Assembly (NCBI RefSeq): GCF_900460525.1
Contig: NZ_UHIY01000001.1
Coordinates: forward strand, 186,001 to 250,000
Reading direction: 5' to 3'
DNA from: Yersinia kristensenii
GTDB lineage: Bacteria; Pseudomonadota; Gammaproteobacteria; Enterobacterales; Enterobacteriaceae
Length of the DNA stretch: 64,000 bases
Numbering within the stretch: the stretch's first letter is position 1; each line of letters opens with the position of its first letter. Below the pieces are notes generated by a model. It searched no databases and was not told the origin of the DNA. It saw only the letters and a program-made list of their open reading frames with translations. The position numbers and the translations under genes are program-made. Of the stretch, positions 1 to 8,923 are shown piece after piece.

Positions 1-448
1 CTGATTGCCTTGATGCAAGTCCGCCCTGTTGCGGTGATAACATTTGCACCACACCACCGAGCATCATTGCTGCACCGACTTTAAAAAAACCAGCGGCTAA
101 AGGGCTTGCAGTACCACCAGACATCCAAGTCATAACCGCACCCACGGCGACAAGAACTGCTCCAAGTATTGTTTGGAATACACCTGCTTTCTTACTACCA
201 ATAATAACGGGGATAATACGGATAGGTTCTTTACCGTTAAGACTTAATTCATTCTCACCAATATTCCGTTTCCCATTAAAGACCGCAAATGTAAGCCCCT
301 TGGATTCACTATCAAGCAGAAACTGCCTAAATCCCTTAATTTGTAAACTTAGAGCTTCTATTGCTTCTTTATGGTTGGATACATCCCAGTTATATTCCCG
401 CCCGAATTTCTTACCTAAAACTCCACCGAGAGTTATTTTTCTTCGCAT
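1..448 (-). CDS. I: Lambda gpI-like tail assembly protein (3' end outside window)
   Basis: Reading leftward from ATG at 448 gives an open frame to the window edge (149 codons), starting MRRKITLGGVLGKKFGREYN and carrying a glycine/alanine-rich hydrophobic stretch near residues 90-135. In lambda, gpI is needed for tail-tip assembly and ends up cleaved or absent from the virion. Its place after the gpL/gpK genes fits. The start is supported by GTGGAG 6-11 bases upstream, a leader motif reused before several genes of this phage. The family call rests on the general layout and gene order; the C-terminus cannot be seen. Confidence 0.75.
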   Translation of the reverse strand, partial: MRRKITLGGVLGKKFGREYNWDVSNHKEAIEALSLQIKGFRQFLLDSESKGLTFAVFNGKRNIGENELSLNGKEPIRIIPVIIGSKKAGVFQTILGAVLVAVGAVMTWMSGGTASPLAAGFFKVGAAMMLGGVVQMLSPQQGGLASRQS

Positions 449-463
449 TTATTACTCCACGCA

Positions 464-487
464 CAAAAAAACCGCCTCTCGGCGGCT
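464..487 (-). terminator. Rho-independent terminator after the lipoprotein gene
   Basis: On the minus strand a GCCGCC-GAGA-GGCGGT hairpin is followed by a run of seven T. It lies just after the stop of the 493-912 lipoprotein gene and before the gpI start, so it may insulate the lipoprotein gene from the tail operon. Confidence 0.75.
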
Positions 488-492
488 TAGTT

Positions 493-912
493 TCAATTCA
501 AACTTATGGGTTTTATATCTAAGTTTCCGCTTGGGTCAGAAAACAGCCTAACCCCTTTGCTTTGTCCTGCTTTTAAATTAATCTCCTGTTCTGTTGGGAG
601 TTCGTCAGCGATACAGACTTTACCTTCTCCCTGAAACCCAATCATCCACTCCCCAGGCAACAAATAAAAACTAACTTTTTCGCCGGGATTTAAACTTGCG
701 GCCTTCTTTCCATTAAGGAATACTGCCGCATAGCATCCACCACCAAGGAAACCACTATCTCTGACCACTGTCAGTTGCGAGGCACCTGGTAGCAAGTTTT
801 GATATAAAAATACTCTTTCCTTGGGTGCTTGTAGCGCATTGCTTGGTTTAACAGCGGTTGTAGCGCAGCCCGATAGCCCCAACAAAAGAATTACCATAAA
901 TATATTTTTCAT
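493..912 (-). CDS. Prophage lipoprotein (moron), 139 aa
   Basis: The N-terminus is a lipoprotein signal: Lys2, a hydrophobic core, then lipobox LSGC with the acylated Cys near residue 16. The mature part is about 123 residues, predicted beta-rich, with a Cys pair (GGGCYAAV and GKVCIADE) that could form a disulfide. It would sit in a cell membrane facing the periplasm. It lies between the gpK and gpI genes, which are normally adjacent in lambdoid phages, and has its own terminator, so it is probably a moron expressed in the lysogen. Specific function unknown. It resembles small DUF2846-like lipoproteins in layout only; that is a guess. Confidence 0.7.
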   Translation of the reverse strand: MKNIFMVILLLGLSGCATTAVKPSNALQAPKERVFLYQNLLPGASQLTVVRDSGFLGGGCYAAVFLNGKKAASLNPGEKVSFYLLPGEWMIGFQGEGKVCIADELPTEQEINLKAGQSKGVRLFSDPSGNLDIKPISLN

Positions 913-943
913 ATCGTTACACTCATCAGTTAATTACTGATAA

Positions 944-1657
944 TCATAACATCAGGGCTTTATGTCGCAACTTTACTGTAGTGCGATCTTGATAATACCC
1001 GCCAAATGGCACCCTTTTACTCATATGCCCGTACATGTGATGAATCATCATCCCATCGCCGATATAGATTGCTGCATGGTTCGGAACTGGCGCGCTTACT
1101 TGCATGATAATGACATCACCAGGCAATAACTCGCCGTCAATCTCCACAAACCCCGCGTTGCTATAATTATCCATGTACAAATTTTCGGTACCGGATTCCC
1201 ACCAGCAGGGTGAGCGTTCAAAATTGGGGAGATCAATACCTCGTTCCAGCTTGTACCAGTCGCGAATAATGCTGAAGCAGTCCCACACCCCATGCACGAA
1301 CGGACGCCCCTCGAGTGGTCGCGGCCCTATAATCGGCTCAACTATTCGTAAGTCACCTTCCGGCCAACTGACAATAACCCAGAGTAACTCGGACATGTCA
1401 CACTGGGCATGATCAACATTACTGGGTTGGGTTGTTGCATCAGGGTGACTGTGAACAATATGGGTGACACGCCCCCAGCCCTCGGCTGCGGCGTAATCTT
1501 CCGGGTGCAAAATGAAATTTTCGCGTGGCTCAGTGGACTGATTGCGGCACGGAAAGTATTTCTCCGTCCGCCCCTTGCGACAAATTAAACCGCAAGCCTC
1601 GCGGGGGTAGTCTTTCTCAGCATGCGCAAAAATCGCTGCCTGGGTTTTCTTCTGCAT
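944..1657 (-). CDS. K: gpK-like tail tip protein: JAMM + NlpC/P60 domains
   Basis: A 237-aa protein with two hydrolase folds. The N-terminal MPN/JAMM domain has the Glu in REACGL (about residue 21) and the zinc signature HSHPDAT...D. The C-terminal NlpC/P60-type peptidase has the nucleophile Cys in GVWDCFS and the His in PNHAAIY. This is the lambda gpK architecture. The protein acts at the tail tip during assembly and may trim peptidoglycan during DNA entry. The ATG has a clean AGGAG 5 bases upstream. It follows gpL directly in the tail operon. Confidence 0.9.
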   Translation of the reverse strand: MQKKTQAAIFAHAEKDYPREACGLICRKGRTEKYFPCRNQSTEPRENFILHPEDYAAAEGWGRVTHIVHSHPDATTQPSNVDHAQCDMSELLWVIVSWPEGDLRIVEPIIGPRPLEGRPFVHGVWDCFSIIRDWYKLERGIDLPNFERSPCWWESGTENLYMDNYSNAGFVEIDGELLPGDVIIMQVSAPVPNHAAIYIGDGMMIHHMYGHMSKRVPFGGYYQDRTTVKLRHKALML

Positions 1658-1659
1658 AC

Positions 1660-2412
1660 TTATCTCCTTAAGAGCGACGAACCCGGCTCCGCACCATAAG
1701 GCAAAGGTTCAGTACCATGGCGAAGTTTGCAGGCCCGAAGCGATCCGCTACATTCGTCACGACTTGGATCATCGGTTGGGTTATCATCTTCATCAAAGTA
1801 CAGCGATCCAGCATAGTCGCAGCCCCGCCCCGTTCGATACCAGCCCCGCATACAATGACGGCAAACGCTCCCCTGAATTTGCTCTCGGGGAATTTTAATA
1901 CCTTGCAGATTGTAAGGGCCGGATAAATCGAACTGGATACCATCAGTGCCTTCGCCAGATTTACGATCAATGAAGTAGATATAAAGAGTTTCATCATCTG
2001 GGCTGGCTGAGGGGTTGCCCTCTAAAAAATTTCGAGCATCAAGATAATGAGAAAAGGTTTTGTGTACCTTAATTTTGGCCTGTGCCAGATCTTGATATGC
2101 GAGACACATCGCACTGATTGTGCCATCAATATTTCCCACCCTGAGTGAAGGCCTGGGAGCTGTGCCGTCACCGGCTATTTCTATTCCGGTCAATTCCACT
2201 GGCCACGGTAAGTATTCAATCCCTTGCCACCAGAGAGACTTTACTGGAAGTTTGGTGATATCCCCGTCTGCCGCTCGTAATTCTTGAGAGGTGTACGGTA
2301 TTTTATGATTATGGAAAAAAAGTTCAGGACCATTAAAGTCCGAGCAATCAACCGCATAAAGCCATACCTCGTTGCCGGGGTCTAGCGTTTGATAATCGTG
2401 TTTTATACCCAT
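1660..2412 (-). CDS. L: gpL-like minor tail protein (Fe-S tail tip)
   Basis: A 250-aa tail-tip protein with the gpL layout: an N-terminal beta domain and a C-terminal segment with spaced cysteines (VCRHCMRG, RGCDYAG, ECSG, ACKL). In lambda gpL and relatives C-terminal cysteines hold an iron-sulfur cluster; the same role is inferred here from the cysteines. It lies between gpM and gpK with tight spacing. The start ATG at 2412 has AAGG a few bases upstream. Confidence 0.9.
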   Translation of the reverse strand: MGIKHDYQTLDPGNEVWLYAVDCSDFNGPELFFHNHKIPYTSQELRAADGDITKLPVKSLWWQGIEYLPWPVELTGIEIAGDGTAPRPSLRVGNIDGTISAMCLAYQDLAQAKIKVHKTFSHYLDARNFLEGNPSASPDDETLYIYFIDRKSGEGTDGIQFDLSGPYNLQGIKIPREQIQGSVCRHCMRGWYRTGRGCDYAGSLYFDEDDNPTDDPSRDECSGSLRACKLRHGTEPLPYGAEPGSSLLRR

Positions 2413-2420
2413 ATTAAACC

Positions 2421-2771
2421 TTACGGATGATAAGCAATTTCGAGGGGGACATTGAGCTGAAACATCGGTTTACCGGCTGAGTTTTTACCTTTTGCTGTCG
2501 GGTCATATGCCTTGCAAACATAAAGGCCCAGCTCACCCATGGGGTTAGTCCATTCAAAAGCGGTGTGTCCCTGATGCTCATCCAGAAAATCGAGGATTGG
2601 CTTGATGTAGTCCCAATCCCCAACAAACTGGAGTGTCCATTCCGTTGATTTGGTGTTTATCCCATCACCGGCCCGCTGGATATACCCGTCACCAAACTGA
2701 ATCTCTCGGGTTCGAAACTCGGTTTTTGCCGTAGCCTCTACCCGGGGGCAGAACGTGAATACCTTTATCAC
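2421..2771 (-). CDS. M: gpM-like minor tail protein
   Basis: A 116-aa protein starting with GTG whose first base overlaps the TAG stop of the tape measure gene (TAGTG), preceded by a GGGGG Shine-Dalgarno. The core segments QFGDGYIQR and WTLQFVGDW are typical of phage minor tail protein M (DUF-type beta-sandwich linking the tube to the tip). It is translationally coupled to the tape measure gene and followed by gpL. Confidence 0.88.
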   Translation of the reverse strand: MIKVFTFCPRVEATAKTEFRTREIQFGDGYIQRAGDGINTKSTEWTLQFVGDWDYIKPILDFLDEHQGHTAFEWTNPMGELGLYVCKAYDPTAKGKNSAGKPMFQLNVPLEIAYHP

Positions 2772-5700
2772 TATCTACCCCCTTGGATGGCAGTTGTAAT
2801 AGCGCCTCGCTGACCTAAATCTTTTTGTATCAACTCTCTGTATTTATTTTCGACGAAACGGCCAATTTCACTGCCAAACTGCTCGTATCCAGATGAAGAC
2901 TGTGAGCTGGTACCACTGTCATTTATCTCAATGTAAACCTGTGGCGCTCCGCCACCCGCAGTTGATGAAATCTCAGGTTGGCGGGTTGTTAAGGCACGAA
3001 CACCTAGCGAACCATCGGCTGATCGAGTCAGTGGCATAATGGCTTCTGGCCCCGCCTCCCCCATCACACCAGCTCCTTTTGCAAATGCAAAAAAGGTGGG
3101 CGAACTGACAACTTGGCCACTGTAAGCGCTCAGACTCGGCGAGTCATAAACACCGCCCTTGGCATTAAATGACAATCCGCTATAAGCGCCCCCGGAGAAT
3201 GCGTTGCTTGCCGCACCTCCGCCGCCCATAAAGCCCCCCAACAACCCGCCAGAGACGCCCGTAATCGTCTGCATGATCGTACTGGTGATAAGGGCTTGCG
3301 CGGCCATATCAACAAGGTTTTTGATTATCGACTGAGACAATGACGCGAATAAATTAGACATCGCCTCTTTAGTGGACTGAGTGCCATTCACTAACCCAGT
3401 CAGCATATTGGATAACCGGTCTTGTGAGTCCTGAAACAGATCAACAGCCATGCGCTGCAGGTCGCCTTGCGAGGCGAATAATTGCAATGATGCCTGATAC
3501 TGCTGTTCGCGGGTTTCTGTCTCGGAAGCAAGAATAAGCTGGTTTTTTCGCTGTTCGGTGATAACACCTGCCGCCGCATAAGTCTCAATAAGCGCCTGAC
3601 GCTTTGCCAATTGGTTACTGAGGTTTTGCACCGGATCGACGTTACCGGCTAACTCATCATTGGCACTGACGGCGTAACGTTGGTTAGCGTCGGCCAGCGC
3701 CGTCAGATAGTCCGTGTGGATCTGTTGTTTACGGCGGGAAAGTTCCTCGGCGCTTTGTATCTCACCCCCGGCAATCTGCCGTTGTAGCTGCTCCTGTGCC
3801 TGACGTTGTGACTCAGCGGCGCTGCGGTAAGGGTCTGACGCAATCGCTGCATTATGATCTTCCCAGCGCTGCTTTGACTCTGCGAGGGTTTTATTCAGCC
3901 GTTCCAGTTCAACACGTTGGCCATCGGTATATTTCGCGCCGGTTTCAATTGATGCGGCAAATAATGACGCAGCCGCTTCACCTTGTTTGAGTCGAACAGA
4001 CTCAACCTGAATCTCTTTATTCAGGTTGGCAATGGTTTGCTCATAGGCTTTTGTTGCGCTTTCAGCCGTTTTAGTGGCACTGGCCGCTTTGCTTTTAGCC
4101 TGTTCATCTGCCTTATTCTGCTCGGACTGATCGTAGTTCCTGAGTTCACCGCTTACGAACTTTGATACCTCAGTGGGATCGGTGATTTTGAGCCGTTCAG
4201 CTTCCTGCCTGGCGATTTCAGTCGCCTGCGCCCTGCCCGATAGCTTTAATATAGCGAGCTTATCATCCTGCACTTTTTGCGCGTTTTTAAGCTCTTCGCT
4301 GACAGGAATAATCAGACTGGTCGAGTTAAAAGCGGCTTTGGCTTGAGTCGCTACATTTATAGAGTTGGTGAAGTGAGCCATCATTCCGGCTGCGACACCT
4401 ATCTCTACTTGTTCCAGTTTGAGGATGCCTACACCCTCTTTAAGCGTTCCATTTAGCTGAGCGCTCAGGACATTAGCACCGTTTACCGCCCTGCTTTTAT
4501 TCTCTTCCGCATCCGTTAACTCTTTGAGTGCAATGGCTTGATTATTAATCGAGGTTTTCAGTTCTTCAGCTGCTTGCTTCCCAATTACAGAGCCTTTCCC
4601 CCATAAATAAATCTGGCGACTGTTGCGCTCAACGGCTTCAGTGGCTTTGTCGTAATTCTTTTGCGCATCAGCAACAACGGAAGAAAGTGCCGGTAATGAG
4701 TTATTCAGCTTGCCGATTTCTGCGGCTAACTGAACATTCCCCATCTCCCGCATTTTATCAATCAGACCACCGATTCCACCCGCCAGCTCTGTCGCTGACC
4801 GTTTGGCCTGTTCTGATTTTTCGTAGAAATAATAAATTGCTCCGGCTGCTAGCATTGCGGCCCCCACAGGGCCACCCACCAAGCCCAGCGCCTTACTTGC
4901 CAGCCCGGAAGCGATATTTAAGCGCCCCTGCGCCGCCGCAAGAGCATCTGTTGCAGCGACTTCGGCGCGTGATGCCGCCGCAACAGCAGCGGAGTTGGTT
5001 GCCAACTGTGCACGAATAACAGCGCGAGCCTTTTCTGTTTGCGCCAGCTGTAGTTGAGCAACTAACGATTTCTGGACTGCTACCGCTGATTCTCGCTCAG
5101 TCCGGATCTGTAACAATGAAGCCTGAACACCTTCAACCTGTGCCGCAGCCAGGGAAAGTTGTGCACGGGTTGCGGTAATCAGATTGCCGGTCGCGCTGCT
5201 AACGCTGCTGGCCAATCCGCCGAAATAGCGCGCCAAACCAAGCCCAACCAGCCCGGTACCGGCAGCAACTAGTACATCGATATTATCCGCAGCAGTACCA
5301 ATCACACCGGAAATTGCTGCCGTCACACCCATTGCAGTGTTGGCATCACCGATATAGGCTTTCCAGTGGTTTGACAGCTTAGTGATGGCATCCCCGACCG
5401 TGGTCGGCATCGCTTCGGCAAGTTCAGCGTTACGGTCTTTTGCCGCAATTACCGCCTTGGAAAAGGTATCCATTGATAACTTTCCAGCCGCGCCAAGTTT
5501 TTTCACCTCAAGTTCAGTGGTACCCAAATAACGGGCAATATCACCGATAACAGTCGGCATAATCTCCATGACGGCATGCCACTGATCACCGGCAACTTTG
5601 CCATTCACCATGGATTTTGACAGCGCATTAATCGCGCTTTCGCCCTTTTCTGCACTTGCGGCATTAATAGTTAACGCGCTGGAAATTGAATCAATAAAAT

Positions 5701-6154
5701 CAATGGTACTGGCGGTGGAGAAGCCCAGCTCTTTCATGGAATTGGCACTGCGAATATAAAGCTCGGATTGCTCCTCGATACTTTTATAGGTGCGGTCACT
5801 AATTTCCATCAAGCGTTGCTGAACGCTGTTATATTCTTCTTGTGAGCCGGTAGCCATTTTGATGCGTGATGAAATTTGCCCGTATTGGTCAGCCGTGTTG
5901 ATGAGACTACTCACCGCGAACGAACCGGCAAGCACACCCACCATGGCGCGTGCTGATTCTCTTATGGTGGCCAACTCATTGTTAAGTTCGGATAATGCGC
6001 GTTTGCTCTGACGCGTAGCCGCTTCTACCTTGCGAGAGCCGCCCTCCATTGTTTTGTAATATTCAGCACCCAGACGAGAAGCTCTTGCAATCTCGGTTTG
6101 AAATGAACTTGAGTTAGCCGACAGGTTGACGATCAGATCACCCAGAACTGTCAT
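2771..6154 (-). CDS. H: Tail tape measure protein (gpH-like), 1127 aa
   Basis: The longest phage gene. The N-terminal 250 residues match the lambda-family tape measure domain (segment SALTINAASAEKGESAINAL and nearby). A hydrophobic stretch near residues 280-310 and another at 415-435 are followed by a long Ala/Gln/Glu-rich coiled coil (about 450-900), then a Gly-rich hydrophobic region near 955-1000. The protein spans the tail lumen and sets tail length. At about 0.15 nm per residue the tail would be roughly 150-170 nm (inference). GGAGGAACT precedes the ATG. It sits downstream of the G/GT frameshift pair, as in lambda. Confidence 0.95.
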   Translation of the reverse strand: MTVLGDLIVNLSANSSSFQTEIARASRLGAEYYKTMEGGSRKVEAATRQSKRALSELNNELATIRESARAMVGVLAGSFAVSSLINTADQYGQISSRIKMATGSQEEYNSVQQRLMEISDRTYKSIEEQSELYIRSANSMKELGFSTASTIDFIDSISSALTINAASAEKGESAINALSKSMVNGKVAGDQWHAVMEIMPTVIGDIARYLGTTELEVKKLGAAGKLSMDTFSKAVIAAKDRNAELAEAMPTTVGDAITKLSNHWKAYIGDANTAMGVTAAISGVIGTAADNIDVLVAAGTGLVGLGLARYFGGLASSVSSATGNLITATRAQLSLAAAQVEGVQASLLQIRTERESAVAVQKSLVAQLQLAQTEKARAVIRAQLATNSAAVAAASRAEVAATDALAAAQGRLNIASGLASKALGLVGGPVGAAMLAAGAIYYFYEKSEQAKRSATELAGGIGGLIDKMREMGNVQLAAEIGKLNNSLPALSSVVADAQKNYDKATEAVERNSRQIYLWGKGSVIGKQAAEELKTSINNQAIALKELTDAEENKSRAVNGANVLSAQLNGTLKEGVGILKLEQVEIGVAAGMMAHFTNSINVATQAKAAFNSTSLIIPVSEELKNAQKVQDDKLAILKLSGRAQATEIARQEAERLKITDPTEVSKFVSGELRNYDQSEQNKADEQAKSKAASATKTAESATKAYEQTIANLNKEIQVESVRLKQGEAAASLFAASIETGAKYTDGQRVELERLNKTLAESKQRWEDHNAAIASDPYRSAAESQRQAQEQLQRQIAGGEIQSAEELSRRKQQIHTDYLTALADANQRYAVSANDELAGNVDPVQNLSNQLAKRQALIETYAAAGVITEQRKNQLILASETETREQQYQASLQLFASQGDLQRMAVDLFQDSQDRLSNMLTGLVNGTQSTKEAMSNLFASLSQSIIKNLVDMAAQALITSTIMQTITGVSGGLLGGFMGGGGAASNAFSGGAYSGLSFNAKGGVYDSPSLSAYSGQVVSSPTFFAFAKGAGVMGEAGPEAIMPLTRSADGSLGVRALTTRQPEISSTAGGGAPQVYIEINDSGTSSQSSSGYEQFGSEIGRFVENKYRELIQKDLGQRGAITTAIQGGR

Positions 6155-6187
6155 AGTTCCTCCCAGAAACCCGCCGAAGCGGGTGAA

Positions 6188-6496
6188 TTACTCAGCCAAC
6201 TGACCTAAAAACGCTTCAAGTTCTGATCCGTCGTCGTCAATTTTATTTTCCGACTTACCCCAGCCCAATAACACATCTTCAATACTGAGCTGATTTCTCC
6301 CCCCTTGTGCGTTATAGGCCGCTGCCGTGATTTGTGCTGCTTGAAAATCTCCCCGCTCATCACCGATCGGGCTGATACGGTCATATGCAGCCCACAAGCG
6401 AAGTTCACTCATCCCGATCGTTTGTTGGAGTTCACCCAATGTCCTACCCAGACGAAGTGCGAGTTTCATCATGAATTGGGTGCCGGGTTCTATGAC
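6188..6496 (-). CDS. T: gpT extension of the tail assembly chaperone (read by -1 frameshift)
   Basis: This frame lies in -1 phase to gene G and stays open across the end of G. From the slip site it adds about 102 residues including GRTLGELQQTIGMSELRLW, a typical tail-chaperone extension. In lambda about 4% of ribosomes shift to make gpGT, which recruits the tape measure and tail tube proteins. It would rarely be made alone: the internal ATGATG near 6472 has no strong Shine-Dalgarno. Confidence 0.85.
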   Translation of the reverse strand, partial: VIEPGTQFMMKLALRLGRTLGELQQTIGMSELRLWAAYDRISPIGDERGDFQAAQITAAAYNAQGGRNQLSIEDVLLGWGKSENKIDDDGSELEAFLGQLAE

Positions 6497-6885
6497 TTTT
6501 TTTCAGCATCCTCTGAAGATGTTGCCAACCCCATCGCGATCCTCAAAAGACGGGCATGCACTGGGCCGTAAAATGAAATCACGGTTTCCAATTCGCTCAC
6601 TGCAAAAACTGGCTGCAGGTCTTCGTCCAATAACGCATCAATAAACATCACAGCATCAGCACGAATATTGCGCTGGGTTTCTTCTGAGATAGAAAGCTGG
6701 ACTCCCCCCTCCTTTATTTCCGGTGATGCCATAATCTCGCGCCACCGGCCCCATCCCTCTAAAGAGGGTTCTCGTAGTACGACACTCACCCCATCCCACT
6801 CGCTGACTGATACCGTTTTAGTACGAAATCCAGCATGTGCTGCAGATACCAGTGATTTGAGATCAAACTTCTTTTTGACTGACAT
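6490..6885 (-). CDS. G: gpG-like tail assembly chaperone
   Basis: A 131-aa acidic protein with the tail-chaperone pattern (VSVSEWDGVSVVLREPSLEG near residue 25). It ends in EDAEKKS just past the slippery run. It coats the tape measure protein before the tube polymerises. It lies between the major tail protein and tape measure genes. GGAG lies about 12 bases before the ATG, so initiation may be modest. Confidence 0.9.
   Translation of the reverse strand: MSVKKKFDLKSLVSAAHAGFRTKTVSVSEWDGVSVVLREPSLEGWGRWREIMASPEIKEGGVQLSISEETQRNIRADAVMFIDALLDEDLQPVFAVSELETVISFYGPVHARLLRIAMGLATSSEDAEKKS
6496..6502 (-). promoter_or_regulatory. Programmed -1 frameshift site A AAA AAG
   Basis: On the minus strand the end of gene G reads GCT GAA AAA AAG TCA TAG. 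The heptamer A AAA AAG is in the right phase (X XXY YYZ) for a simultaneous -1 slip and lies two codons before the stop. After the slip the frame continues into the T extension. Confidence 0.85.
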
Positions 6886-6902
6886 GTTTTAGTGCTCTCC
6901 TG

Positions 6903-7622
6903 TTAAGCGGTGACGTTAGCTGTGTAAGTCGCGGTTTTGTTGCCATCGGAAGTCGTAACCGTAATGCTGGCTGATCCTGCAGTTGCCCCGGTAGGGGCTG
7001 TTACTGTCACCGTCATACCGCTGGCCATCGCTGTCGCTCGGGCCGGAACGGATGAGAGTAAAGTGAAGCCTTTGTTTGTCGCATTTGACGGGGTAATATT
7101 GACGTTAAATGTCGCTGTCCCACCCGCAGCCACGCTGCCACTAGTCGGCGTCAGGGTTACGCCAGTGACGGGAACGACATCAGAAGCCATAATGCGGACA
7201 GGCTTACCAATAATGCGCAGAGTATAAGAAGCGGAAACCACACCTGACGTCCCGGCACTCCAGCTGTTTTGCCGAACCTCAGCAAGATAGGCAAATCCGT
7301 TACCCGATGGGAATACAACCCTGATAGCGCGGCGCTCATCCGTTTCATAGGCTTCCATTAAAGACTCTTGCGCCAACTCGCCAGCACTCCAGTTTCGATT
7401 GATGCTCATTTCGGCTGGTGATGAAAGTCCATTCGTCATTTCTTTTTCGGTCGAACAAAGTGTCGTCACTTCAATGTCATCTTTCTGCCCTCCGGTGAAA
7501 CTCAGCTCTTTTGTTGAACACGATGCTGACAGCCAGGTAGCATTTGCCGGGTTTGCTTCGGTCGCTACCGCAGCAGAAATGCTAAATACTGTGCCCTGCG
7601 TTTTTTCATAAATACTGGTCAT
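6903..7622 (-). CDS. V: Major tail tube protein (gpV-like) with C-terminal Ig-like domain
   Basis: From ATG at 7622 (GGAG eight bases upstream) the product is 239 aa. Residues 1-150 match the gpV tube domain (EKTQGTVFSISAA start, then SINRNWSAGEL). The last 85 residues form a bacterial Ig-like (BIG2) domain, with VTGVTLTPTSGSVAAGGTAT and repeated T/V strands, as in lambda gpV. The Ig domain decorates the tail and may bind cell-surface sugars. An upstream in-frame ATG at 7667 lies inside the preceding terminator and is not favoured. Confidence 0.9.
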   Translation of the reverse strand: MTSIYEKTQGTVFSISAAVATEANPANATWLSASCSTKELSFTGGQKDDIEVTTLCSTEKEMTNGLSSPAEMSINRNWSAGELAQESLMEAYETDERRAIRVVFPSGNGFAYLAEVRQNSWSAGTSGVVSASYTLRIIGKPVRIMASDVVPVTGVTLTPTSGSVAAGGTATFNVNITPSNATNKGFTLLSSVPARATAMASGMTVTVTAPTGATAGSASITVTTSDGNKTATYTANVTA

Positions 7623-7639
7623 ATATTGACTCCAGGCAT

Positions 7640-7664
7640 AAAAAAACCCGCTCAGTGGCGGGTG
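7640..7664 (-). terminator. Terminator hairpin between gpU and gpV genes
   Basis: Minus strand: CCCGCC-ACTGA-GCGGG followed by seven T. It lies within the tail operon, so under Q antitermination it would be read through. Without Q it would block the rest of the tail genes. Confidence 0.7.
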
Positions 7665-7680
7665 CAATAAAGGGAAAACG

Positions 7681-8085
7681 TTATTTAAAATACGTTACGG
7701 AATAATTGATATCTGATGATCCCCAGGTCAGTGCCTCATCATCGCGTCGATAGTCATAGCCGAGCGGCGAAAGGCTTTCGACCAACTGAGATAATGGCGG
7801 GATATCTGCCATCACGGGATAAATCTTTGTTTCCATCCACTCATCAAGCGCTGAGTCAGGACTTTGTGCTTTTAAAAAAACCTCCACGTGCAAGACTGCC
7901 CGCCAGTGGTCACCATCGATATATTCTCCCGTGGACTCAGAATCAGTCAGATAAACGGCCACTGCAGGTAAATCTTTTACATCAAGAAAGCCCGGCCTGC
8001 CGTCAAAAAAAGTGACATTGGGATCATTAATGGATTTTTTCAGTGCATCCAGCACCGCCATGCGTATCGCGGTATGTCTATTCAT
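7681..8085 (-). CDS. U: gpU-like tail terminator protein
   Basis: A 134-aa protein that resembles lambda gpU along its length: an N-terminal helix HTAIRMAVLDAL, FFDGRPGFLDV, ESTGEYIDGDHWRAVLHVEVFLKAQ, and IYPVMADIPPLSQL. gpU forms a hexamer that caps the tail tube when the correct length is reached. The ATG overlaps the stop of gpZ (ATGA), so the two are coupled. Confidence 0.92.
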   Translation of the reverse strand: MNRHTAIRMAVLDALKKSINDPNVTFFDGRPGFLDVKDLPAVAVYLTDSESTGEYIDGDHWRAVLHVEVFLKAQSPDSALDEWMETKIYPVMADIPPLSQLVESLSPLGYDYRRDDEALTWGSSDINYSVTYFK

Positions 8086-8636
8086 CGTTTAATTACCAGG
8101 CGTAATTGATTATTCAGCGCAGCAGACAACTCTTTGGGTAAGTCACTATTCAGAAGGGATTTTGTTTCATCATGAAATGCCTGAGTCAGCGGCGCGGCCA
8201 TCGGTATCTTGATAACCTCGATCGGGTAGCGGGCTTTTGTCGTTCGACGCATCACTTGCCATCGCCCATTACTGAGTTGCTGTAAGAATGCCCCTGAAAA
8301 TGAGAGGCGCCCTACTTTTAACACGCTACCTGCACCGCCCTGATCCCCGCCACGACGAGATAACTGCATGCGCACCGAACCAAGGTTAATGACGGGTAAA
8401 TCACCTCGTTTCACGCGAATTGTGGCTATCGGACGTCCGGGGCTGGCCTTTTTCAGTTTAGCCCGCCCACGTACCAGTTTTAACGGTACTCTCGTACCCT
8501 TTGAAACTTTAGAGCTGCTGCGGCTAATTGCCCGCGCAGCAACCCGGTTAACCGCTTGCGAGGTGGCTCGAGGCACCGCCGTTTTACTGAGTTCAGTAAG
8601 ATTACTAATTAACTGATCCAAACCTTGAACTTTCAT
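8082..8636 (-). CDS. Z: gpZ-like minor tail protein
   Basis: A 184-aa basic protein with the pattern of phage minor tail protein Z: an N-terminal helix containing AVPRATSQAVNRVA, a central TRVPLKLVRGRAKLKK and a C-terminal helix. gpZ acts at the tail end that joins the head. GGGAG precedes the ATG. Neighbours gpU and the head-tail joiner fit the lambda order. Confidence 0.88.
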   Translation of the reverse strand: MKVQGLDQLISNLTELSKTAVPRATSQAVNRVAARAISRSSSKVSKGTRVPLKLVRGRAKLKKASPGRPIATIRVKRGDLPVINLGSVRMQLSRRGGDQGGAGSVLKVGRLSFSGAFLQQLSNGRWQVMRRTTKARYPIEVIKIPMAAPLTQAFHDETKSLLNSDLPKELSAALNNQLRLVIKR

Positions 8637-8647
8637 GGCGTCTCCCG

Positions 8648-8923
8648 TTATTCCAACCAGATCTGCGGTTTGCCATTAAAAGACTGGTAGCGGGTGACAA
8701 TATAGGATTTTCCATCCCAGACAGTCTGGTCGTTACGACGTGGTTTATAGTCAGAAGAGAAAATGACTAGTGATATGCCGTCTCCAGTCAAAGGACCCAT
8801 TTCAGGAATAAGATGACTTTCAACGGCAACAAACCCCACGTCATTAATCAGGACTGGTTTTCCCATCCTGTCCAGCGTTGCCCGATCCATTTTTTCCACC
8901 AGCCGTTCAAAGGCGTTAGCCAT
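8648..8923 (-). CDS. Head-tail joining protein (gpFII / Gifsy-2 type)
   Basis: A 91-aa protein in the lambda FII position, with the short beta-barrel pattern GKPVLINDVGF, VVIFSSDY and DGKSYIVTRYQ seen in FII-like connectors. It would bridge the head connector and tail. The start overlaps the stop of the upstream decoration gene by 8 bases. Family call comes from position and pattern, not a close match. Confidence 0.72.
   Translation of the reverse strand: MANAFERLVEKMDRATLDRMGKPVLINDVGFVAVESHLIPEMGPLTGDGISLVIFSSDYKPRRNDQTVWDGKSYIVTRYQSFNGKPQIWLE

Noticed and set aside
6937..7227. 96-aa plus-strand ORF inside gpV
   Set aside because: Shadow of the repetitive Ig-like domain on the other strand.
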